Source of the DNA: an uncultured Olsenella sp.
GTDB taxonomy: Bacteria > Actinomycetota > Coriobacteriia > Coriobacteriales > Atopobiaceae
Direction of reading: 5' to 3'
NCBI GenBank assembly: GCA_949290055.1
Contig: CASEQJ010000019.1
Location: forward strand, 1-37,186
DNA length: 37,186 bases
Under the pieces are notes generated by a model. It had not been told where the DNA came from and searched no databases. It saw nothing but the letters and a program-made list of their open reading frames with translations. Below are positions 33,201 to 37,186 of this stretch, one piece after another. The position numbers and the translations under genes are program-made. Position 1 is the first letter of the stretch. Each line of letters begins with the position of its first letter.

Positions 33201-36012
33201 CGACCCAGCGGTACTCGAGCTCGCGGCCCTGCGAGTCGTACTGGGGGAAGGTGTCGCTGAAGGTCTGGCTGAGCGTCTCGGCCTTCCAGCCGTCGACCTC
33301 GATCGTCTCGCCGGTGTCGGTCCATTCGTCGTTGGAGCCCGCGATGCGGCTCTGCGCCATGAAGGTGACCACCACGTCGTCGAGGGAGTCCTGGAACGCG
33401 GCGATCTCCCACGTCTTGGTGGCCTCGACCTCGACCGTGCCGGTCAGGCGGTTGGTGAGGGTGCCGTTGTTGTAGACGAAGGGGTCATTGTCACCGCGGG
33501 TGAGCGTCTGGGTGTCCTCGTTGGCGTCGACGTAGTTGGGGCCCGTATCCTCGACGCTGCCGTCCTGCTGCACCTCGCCGTACACTGCCTCGTAGCCGGC
33601 CAGGCTCGTGTCCTCGCGGAGCGCGTAGATGTAGGGGTAGCCGTCCGGGTCGTACTTGGGCAGGCTGTCGAGGGCGCTCGCGCCGGGCTCGCCGTACTTG
33701 GCGGCAAGAAGCTCGCCCAGGTCGATGGGGCTCTCGCTCCCCTCGGGGACGGTGATCTGCACGTAGTTCACGGAATCGACCGACACGCCTGGGTTGGGGT
33801 TGGAATCGTTCTGGTTGAGCTGCACCTGCGAGGCGGTGGCAGGGCTGCCGTTCACGGAGTAGCGCCACAGGGTGAACGTGGTCCCGGGGCGGTTGTCCTT
33901 ATTGTTACCGTCGAGCCAGACCTTCTCGGCATCGAAGGTGGTGGTACCCATGGGGCGGATCGTCATGGTGCCGCCGTCGTAGAGGTTGTCGACGGCGCTG
34001 CCGTGGCTCGGCGAGGAGGAGTTGTCGTAGACGGCCTGGTAGTAGTCGCCGGTGCCGCCCGCATTCGGATCGTTGAAATAGGTGTAGTACACGATCGGCG
34101 CGCCGTTGATGTCGTAGCGCGGCAGCTTCGCCGTGATGGTGGCGGTGTTCCCGTCCTCGGAGAGGGTGATCTTGAAGCTCTGCCCCTCGGCGAGCTCTGC
34201 GGCCGCCATCTGAGCGAGCGTGGTGGAGGGGATGGGATTGCCGTCCGCATCGGTGCTCTTGTTGTCAATAAAGGCGCTGAAGCGGAAGTACTCGGCGTGG
34301 GCCTTGGCGTCGAACCCTTCGCCGAAGATTTCGGCAAGCGTCTTGTCGCCGATCTTGCCGGTGATAGTGAAGGTATAGTCCTGCGTGGACATGAGGAAGC
34401 GCTGCTCGCCGATCTCGCCCTCATCGTTCTCTCCATAGGTGTAGCCACCAGGAAGCTGATTGGTGTCAATGAGACGCCAGGAAATGTCGGTTGTCTTCGT
34501 GGTGGATACCATCTGTGGCGTGCCGTCGGGGTTGAAGACCGGCTCGCCGGTGTCGGGATTCGTATCCTGCTTGGTCAGAGTCTCGTTGAGCTTGGTGGGC
34601 ATGCCCGAGACCGCCACGTCCCACGTGCCGATGCTGATCGACGTGGCGCTTGAGCCGTGCGCCCACGCGGGGGTCTCGCCCCCGGGGATGTGCAGCGCCG
34701 TGCGGGCCTCGTCGGTGAGCGCACCGTTGGCGTCGACGAGTGAGATCCAGGTATTCCCGTTGTCGAGCGAGAACTGAGGCAGGACGTTCGCAGCATAGGA
34801 CGCGGAAGCGGGGCGTGCCGAGGAGTTGTTGTCGCACCAGGTGATCTTCATCTGCGCAGAGCCCGAGAGCTCCGTGTAGGTATAGCTTAGCTCCGGCATA
34901 AGGTCTGCCAGCGTCGCAGTCACCTGCTGGGAGACGGCCTCGACCCGAGCCTCGGTCTCCTCGTCAACGACCACGGGCTCGGCCGGCGCCTCGTTGTCCT
35001 TCTCGGCTTCCTCGTCCGCGGGGACGGCGGGGAGCTGAAGCGTCGCCGTCTGGGTGACGGCGGGGTCCTCGGCGTCGGTCTGGAGAACCCACTCAAGCTC
35101 GCCGGGCTCCTCGCCCAGCAGGTCGCCCGCCACGGTGACGGGAAGGCTCAGGCGCAGGGAGGCCTTCGCAAGCGCGGCGGCCTCCTCAGAGTCCACCACG
35201 GTCAGCTTGAGCGTGGCTCCGTCGTCCTCGGCCTCCGCCTTGGCAACGAGCAGGTCGGTGGACTCGCCCTCATCGTCGAGCTGATAGACGTCGATCGGGC
35301 CGTCGAGGTCGAGCGTGATGCCCTCGGGCATCGGCACGCGCATCACGTCGCCGGCGAGCAGGGTTGGCTGGTCTTCGTCAAGGGAGGCCTCAAGCTCGAT
35401 CGCCAGGTCGAGCGTCGCCGCAAGTGAGCCGTCCTCCGCGGGCGCGACGTCCTCGGCAAAGGTCAGGCCGTCCGGGGACGAGAGCTTGAGGCTCTCCGTG
35501 CGGCCCGTCCAGTCGCGCGGCTCCGCGGGAACCTGCTCCGGCTCGGCCTCGGTCTCGGCGCCAGGGCCGGCGGTCGGCTCGGTCGTTGGCGACTGCTCCG
35601 GGCCCGACGAGGGCTGCGAGGCGTCGTTCTTCTCGACCGGCTCCTCGGTCTTCTCCGCCGAGTTGGCGCCCTTCTCGCCTGAGCCCTCCTCGGTGGGGGT
35701 CACGACTTCCTCTTCGGACGCCTCCGTCTCGCCGCCCTCCGATGTCGTCTCCTTGGTGGCATTCTTCTCGGTCGGTGAGACGAGCGCGGTGCCGTCCGTC
35801 GACGACCCAAGCGAGAGCTCGGAGACGCCCGCCGGGTTCGCGCCGTCCGTGAGCGCGTCTGCGAGAGCGGCCGGAACGCCGCTGCTGAACATGGATTCAA
35901 ATCCGAGCACGACCGCCAGCGCAAGCGCGACGGCTCGGCGACCTCGGCTGATACGCCCCCTCCCATCTGTGGCGCGCACCTTTGCTTCCGGTTTTCTCGT
36001 CGCTCGGGACAT
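24274..36012 (-). CDS. Giant Cna_B/SpaA-repeat cell-wall-anchored adhesin
   Basis: This is one intact 3,912-residue surface protein. An arginine-rich N-terminus and hydrophobic core end at a likely signal cleavage after A51 (PAALA). An acidic Glu/Thr/Pro linker runs to about 165, then an N-terminal region of unknown fold to about 690. About 12 Cna_B-type modules follow (690-2620), most starting with a KxW motif (TKTW, TKLW, DKTW) and ending near an Asn such as ITNT. About 10 SpaA/prealbumin-like modules follow (2622-3865), marked by ETxAPxGY motifs. The sorting signal is TPKTG (3872-3876), then a hydrophobic helix and RRATRREERDR tail. These modules normally form internal Lys-Asn or Lys-Asp isopeptide bonds that stiffen adhesin stalks. 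The ATG follows GGGAGG. Ligand unknown. Confidence 0.92.
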   Translation of the reverse strand: MSRATRKPEAKVRATDGRGRISRGRRAVALALAVVLGFESMFSSGVPAALADALTDGANPAGVSELSLGSSTDGTALVSPTEKNATKETTSEGGETEASEEEVVTPTEEGSGEKGANSAEKTEEPVEKNDASQPSSGPEQSPTTEPTAGPGAETEAEPEQVPAEPRDWTGRTESLKLSSPDGLTFAEDVAPAEDGSLAATLDLAIELEASLDEDQPTLLAGDVMRVPMPEGITLDLDGPIDVYQLDDEGESTDLLVAKAEAEDDGATLKLTVVDSEEAAALAKASLRLSLPVTVAGDLLGEEPGELEWVLQTDAEDPAVTQTATLQLPAVPADEEAEKDNEAPAEPVVVDEETEARVEAVSQQVTATLADLMPELSYTYTELSGSAQMKITWCDNNSSARPASASYAANVLPQFSLDNGNTWISLVDANGALTDEARTALHIPGGETPAWAHGSSATSISIGTWDVAVSGMPTKLNETLTKQDTNPDTGEPVFNPDGTPQMVSTTKTTDISWRLIDTNQLPGGYTYGENDEGEIGEQRFLMSTQDYTFTITGKIGDKTLAEIFGEGFDAKAHAEYFRFSAFIDNKSTDADGNPIPSTTLAQMAAAELAEGQSFKITLSEDGNTATITAKLPRYDINGAPIVYYTYFNDPNAGGTGDYYQAVYDNSSSPSHGSAVDNLYDGGTMTIRPMGTTTFDAEKVWLDGNNKDNRPGTTFTLWRYSVNGSPATASQVQLNQNDSNPNPGVSVDSVNYVQITVPEGSESPIDLGELLAAKYGEPGASALDSLPKYDPDGYPYIYALREDTSLAGYEAVYGEVQQDGSVEDTGPNYVDANEDTQTLTRGDNDPFVYNNGTLTNRLTGTVEVEATKTWEIAAFQDSLDDVVVTFMAQSRIAGSNDEWTDTGETIEVDGWKAETLSQTFSDTFPQYDSQGRELEYRWVESGVALGGQETDFQRDGEGGGSFTLTLQNNEGEGEELEFTSTFEEGEGEDGVDSITNTFMNVTDEHVDKYWQQPDGSLTQIKPADADAYGKDTDDLDTDGIAIVQLFQDGELIGTFEMDGSKDPTPTNIDRLPGATYQETRSYHLDFEGLPKYSADGVRHVYLVLETDKSGWYQDRSYDAETRTTRIDNLIGEGEAQDIRIIKQWNDGDDSSHRLPVVVNLVAVNDIYSHTKNEDGTPKTSYKAGQVVVENIVLSAGESWYTEVGVAIGARTSDGDGAGCSYRDFRLVEVGMGPIYDDAGNVTGVQFPAVNSGEAESVYTDITPDLEWINTGWDFDSTRGTERVATNDHVYEISATETAEGTYNDDVQAVTATNRRLGLLDLTVDKTWNDQGEHTRPAARLVLTSTEYDDAFYERDGKVWVKVSDNELPVLDDHGVQLTVGEHEGGTISVENGAVIVTVATPDDEYTSTYHFFGLPKYDASGRVVHYEVTEEWVGGDGGVYTSTKTTDPYTVGSRHFHDEQSIHFTNTRHDSRDVVFNKLWQDHYVNDELSQRPDIYLTLYRVTVTGVDDDGNPTYSDPVTVDGYVNYHWTGTPDKDNPQYEQSCTIADMPAYDGQGREYIYYASESWSADAEALDYASVKFDYTSIASVHEGAAEPNAVTVSDPASTTDPTQDGTGWALHEGGTFVNSLTSELVAQGTKLWEDIPGNVGQGDAGTTLAQNDLPEVTVYLQRRVQGETEWPSLKFQTDDQGNWTFVEGAEAVAWTSELTQVTRNQYTYTMTHTGANTSADLDAGSFPEGATALPRYTADGELYEYRAIEVPWGLLNEPGGPTTDFINTTDFSELRDSDDDSIGIYVIEHGETGSFLIHNVYTSPTGSLTVQKHFTGREAGDLYPDTTFDVYRYYVRDDGTPSEHDLVDTVTLTNNMLATPTTTDDANPKVAQNGVDTANNTAVYTFDDLEIYAPDGSYWQYYVVEHSINGYVTTVNVGDVTDPDKVTGAGEQIRDDAGTVMGLGSGALCPVDGNAVDGNGQVTGTVLGTVEQDGSVTTDTTPDVTFQNTYTPELIDLSGTKTWEDFNNIFGIRPEAEEFMAGLTVERIGNGRTEVLGKGGLGLLQSERADDPYYFNVAGDEGANTYTITLANVDKWAPDGTAYRYRVTEDLSGMVIAEGQGGADDVTADEYYTATAGSSTVSADNVGNGFSLSNTLGGEARVTKTWVDGGDPYGLRPTTITVRLQARVTYADGQPGDWSDPWTLLSSLGYTDALNELGITTTYFDKTLNAGNGWRGSWQNLPMGGVAKATDHAGDYFSIEYRVVETKIGDQVIQPPTADNPAQGGTNIYDEYHPYQPSQTEWGGNKDDGFDTAISNTLETTKISATKAWEGDAVNGVEDAWNTRPGGDDWSVTYLLQRKLETEGDDAWAWVMQADAENQATSPLDDGIVRVEIPGDEVQTSVTTDGTKVTWENLPSCDTNGVEYEYRVVEEVPGSYDVTDVSKAEVATATDAASGVTYRYYVVESTDDGSGSDTQIFTNTLRTVNLTGTKLWDDHGTGIAGDLTADDMPQLTLRRATVTAIDDDGKPTAVGAAEDVKITDENGNAVTPQPTWTKVRDGEWTFTYEDLPAANGADVAYVYWAVEQGGTAEGYYPLYGTAPNQAASSHGAQGTTIKTPAAAGTTGQQTNETITNVATRLTLAKVSDLANDSVTLANIELSVIGKTDGKTYAVWTNGADGTANDVRVWTAGTTVTDEGDASYVAPDYKAADGLIAGLPAGDYIVRETGNPPAGYAQAADVALTINANGTVKTGGAVTQTRDGLVYTANVTMTDPVLRGHLKLTKYVTDDGTLNGENKAALQGAVFDLYQVNPDGGDDVLVASGLTTDANGVITTVNNDTAVSDAFKEKYSDNRYATLADGLPEGEYYFLETDATTGAVMPEGDARKTDTVEITQQNHRQTLTVEKANEDFSASVRLYKFDSVSEEPIQGARFQIDFTPEQGSATQHGRTWTVDTGADGYVTFDGLEKGTYVVTEIRNTGYESNPIRMTFTIAEDDDDKSYTITTADSSDVTVQAIGFKVTTGTFDEEHDGIPNEPMRGSVAMYKTGANNAALNDATFRLERMNGSDWTTQEPIVVAENLVTGQVYSANADNTGVDAGTSGTAGQIRVSNLLWGTYRFVETTPAPGYVGEHDDGTSITSGNITIGRESLTPAASGANIMQTVRNTPTWLELNKAGDHGEALDGAVFTVTPVAPTTFANGSPDPIELTTGNPDAGHAVLTGQLVVGGTYEIYEKQGPSGYDPIDETFQVTVAANGDLEVVGGDDALPQGYKRADVDHDGQLDNQFSFMATNYHMDIDLKKVSSRDNGITLEGATFILTGHCMDGNSSHTYTTDEHGMIHIGAGLMGGVDYTLYETHPADGYALLDGQLKFHMDSRGEIVVDGEAPEGYTVNDNRISFTVADDPVNLQITKRAPEGENGEPGEPLPWAEFSITPVDGSRFAAGADPTGTQKMRTGEDGTLSMSGWLIVGNEYDITETKAPEGYERVTGTMRIRVEEDGSISALGSVVNGQLVQAMPEGYTKVADNAFEVAVENQPIEIGIEKVGSDDVATVLSGAVFEITGEFADARQSETRSFTTGADGRIDIEAELKSGQRYTIREAVAPAGYELLTGELTVEVAEDGTLEIVGDAPAGYTLADGGVTIFAVDEPLSISFVKTDEEGGPLAGATFQIAPAAEGATFPDGSTVKEFTSDTDGSVFNDLQLTGSAEGTEYVVTELSAPDGYEVAPAFTILVFDDGHVELGDVPETIAGAVNVDAGGTTVSLADTRIEARIVKVSTRGDALAGAEFALTGRFVDGYGTRAVTVGEDGTAALENLVADETYTVRETAAPEGYDLIEGEWSFTVAPDGTLSGEATGSAPTFFSAGECGYLVDGDGVTLRAVDAPTPPDEVTGSTPKTGDMTNRLIPVAFGAAGLAVIAGALAFRRATRREERDR

Positions 36013-36319
36013 ACCGTGCCTCCCTGCTACCTTGCGCTATTCGGTTTGACGCAAGCCTGGCGATAGCAATACATATGTGAAATACTATCCCATTCGCGGT
36101 GAGGCTGAACAATACCCCCCCTCAACTAATTTATGGGAGTGAGACGGAGAGAGCTGCGGTTGCGTGCCGCGATGTCCGCAGAAAATTAGGGTTGTGTTTT
36201 TTGGCAAGCGGCACCGCGAGCCGGGCGGACGGCCCCGCGCGGAGCGCGTCCCCCTTTTGGGGTGGCGATTTGTCAAGAACGCGCCATGTCCCCCTGCGAA
36301 AAGGGGGACGCGCCCAAAC
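36013..36319. other. Non-coding gap upstream of the adhesin
   Basis: These 307 bases hold no convincing gene. The first 130 are locally AT-rich (ATACATATGTGAAATACTAT around 36069) and probably contain the adhesin promoter, though no clear -35/-10 pair can be fixed. A run of seven C (36115-36121, G on the adhesin sense strand) lies about 105 bases before the start. The rest contains a GC-rich segment and the inverted repeat at 36244-36313. Confidence 0.6.
36244..36313. repeat. Inverted repeat downstream of hepT, 15-bp arms (element C)
   Basis: GCGCGTCCCCCTTTT (36244-36258) and its reverse complement (36299-36313) flank 40 bases. A competing local hairpin pairs GTCCCCC (36288-36294) with GGGGGAC (36303-36309). 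It lies seven bases after the hepT stop. The AAAAGGGG core recalls the small palindromes elsewhere in the window. Confidence 0.7.
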
Positions 36320-36730
36320 CTACGCGTCGGGCTCTGTGAGTAGCGAGCCGTAGCGGGCGAGCAAACCCGCGCGCAGACGCTGGAACTCGGGAATGTAGCG
36401 CTCGAGCGTGGTCGCAACGAGCGCGGACGCGGCCTCGCTATCATAGACGTGCGCCGTGTTGTTGCGGTCGCGCAACATGGACAGCCACGTTGCCTCGTCC
36501 ATGAAGTCGTAGAGCGCGGACGCGGCCTTGAGGATGTCACGCGGCGAGCCGGTCGCCGCTACCGCCTCGCCCTCGTATGCGAGCAGACGCTTGAGCAGCT
36601 TCCAGCCCAGCTCAAATTGGAGCGAGAACTTGTCGATGACGCCGCTTTGGACGAACTCGTTCGTGAGATCCTGCTCAGACGCGCGGTCGAGCACGTCGAG
36701 CGCGGCGGCGTAGTTCTCATACTTCCTCAT
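36320..36730 (-). CDS. hepT: HepT-like HEPN toxin (HI0074 family)
   Basis: This 136-residue all-helical protein belongs to the HI0074/HepT HEPN group. The N-terminal helices match the family (NEFVQSGVIDKFSLQFELGWKLLK), and the HEPN RX4HXY motif is intact as R89, H94 and Y96 in RNNTAHVY. In characterised MntA-HepT (type VII) systems HepT is a ribonuclease inactivated when MntA adds AMP to the motif Tyr. Gene order here, mntA then hepT, has a 14-base overlap, indicating coupled translation. Whether this copy is a toxin or a nucleotidyltransferase substrate-binding subunit cannot be told from sequence. The stop is followed by an inverted repeat. Confidence 0.85.
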   Translation of the reverse strand: MRKYENYAAALDVLDRASEQDLTNEFVQSGVIDKFSLQFELGWKLLKRLLAYEGEAVAATGSPRDILKAASALYDFMDEATWLSMLRDRNNTAHVYDSEAASALVATTLERYIPEFQRLRAGLLARYGSLLTEPDA

Positions 36731-37010
36731 AGAGCACCTTTCCGTCGCGGGCTATCTCGGCGCGCAGGGCGTCGGAGACGCGGCCGTCCAGGTTCACCAC
36801 GTCCAAACGGAGCAGCGACCAGAGCTCGTTCTGAAGCCGGTCCTCAAACGCGGCAAAGTCCGGGCAGCCCTCCACCGCAAGGTCGATGTCACTCCGAGGC
36901 TGGTTGGTGCCCCGCGCGCGCGAGCCGAACAACGTCACGCGTCGGGCGCCCGCTTCCCGCGCGAACTCGGCTATCTGCTGGTAGACCTGCTCGATGGGCA
37001 CCATCGCCAT
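36717..37010 (-). CDS. mntA: MntA-like nucleotidyltransferase antitoxin
   Basis: This 97-residue minimal nucleotidyltransferase has the core GSX10DXD motif: G29-S30 in LFGSRARG and D41, D43 in RSDIDLAV. In MntA-HepT pairs it AMPylates the HepT toxin. ATG at 37010 follows AGGAGG; a longer in-frame reading upstream lacks a ribosome site and is not used. A second ATG two codons later is also possible. TATCAT on the minus strand about 20 bases upstream may be the -10. Its 3' end overlaps hepT by 14 bases. The 176 bases beyond it, to the window end, show no gene. Confidence 0.85.
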   Translation of the reverse strand: MAMVPIEQVYQQIAEFAREAGARRVTLFGSRARGTNQPRSDIDLAVEGCPDFAAFEDRLQNELWSLLRLDVVNLDGRVSDALRAEIARDGKVLYEEV

Positions 37011-37186
37011 GTGAACCTCCTGAACCCATGATAGGGCAACGGTGACGGCGGATGGGTTCTTGGGCCTCGTGCTTGGCTGAATAGGAGAATCTAACAGTCT
37101 AGAACTTGGGGGATAGAATCGGGCCGCCGCCGGCCCCGTGGTATCCTCTTCCCAGCCAAGCATAGAATTTGCCCGAGCGCCCACCC

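Noticed and set aside
24160..34653. Very long open frames on the plus strand opposite the adhesin (2,150 and 1,342 codons)
   Set aside because: They are antisense to a protein with clear repeated domains, read as low-complexity Val/Leu/Gly/Arg/His-rich text, and lack ribosome sites. High GC removes stop codons from the opposite strand.
1..37186. tRNA, rRNA, integrase, transposase or att sites
   Set aside because: None was recognisable in the intergenic regions on either strand; the inverted repeats lack any adjacent recombinase gene.

Overview
The window is high-GC, gene-dense DNA that looks chromosomal. The gene set best fits an anaerobic actinobacterium of the class Coriobacteriia, in the Olsenella/Atopobiaceae range: a diiron FprA flavoprotein, an atypical EF-G paralogue, a class B sortase with a giant wall-anchored adhesin, a mannose-family PTS, and small toxin-antitoxin modules. 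This placement is inferred from gene content and codon style; no rRNA gene is present to confirm it. About 25 protein genes can be supported, most on the minus strand, nearly all preceded by a clear GGAGG-type ribosome binding site. No tRNA, rRNA, CRISPR array, transposase or prophage gene was recognised.

Layout. Positions 1-5000 (minus) hold fprA, an EF-G-like GTPase with altered G-motifs, a 56-residue Arc-like ribbon-helix-helix protein and an SPFH membrane protein. Positions 5100-9215 (plus) hold a protein with a nuclease-like C-terminus, a RumA/TrmA-type RNA methyltransferase, a MurR/RpiR regulator and purN. Positions 9241-13006 (minus) are one operon: PTS EIIB, EIIC and EIID, an amidohydrolase and a BtpA/SgcQ protein, with no EIIA. 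Positions 13245-17426 (minus) are purE, a class B sortase, purF and purM. Next come a BrnT/BrnA toxin-antitoxin pair with a promoter-embedded operator, a pyridoxamine kinase (plus), two anchored membrane proteins, and an ABC exporter followed by a small winged-helix protein. Positions 24274-36012 are a single 3,912-residue adhesin. The right end carries a HepT/MntA toxin-antitoxin pair.

How the genes may work together. The adhesin has a signal peptide, about 12 Cna_B-type and 10 SpaA-type modules, and a TPKTG sorting signal. The class B sortase in the purine operon is the only anchoring enzyme in the window and a plausible partner. The MurR/RpiR protein is a candidate regulator of the nearby PTS operon.

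The most unusual non-coding signal is that at least nine gene 3' ends carry palindromic elements. Three share one plan: AAnnGGGGnC, a single central base, then GnCCCCnnTT. Others are larger inverted repeats around 40-89 bases. Downstream of the ABC exporter lies an array of 31-bp units, some direct and some inverted. These may be a family of REP/MITE-like mobile or terminator elements.
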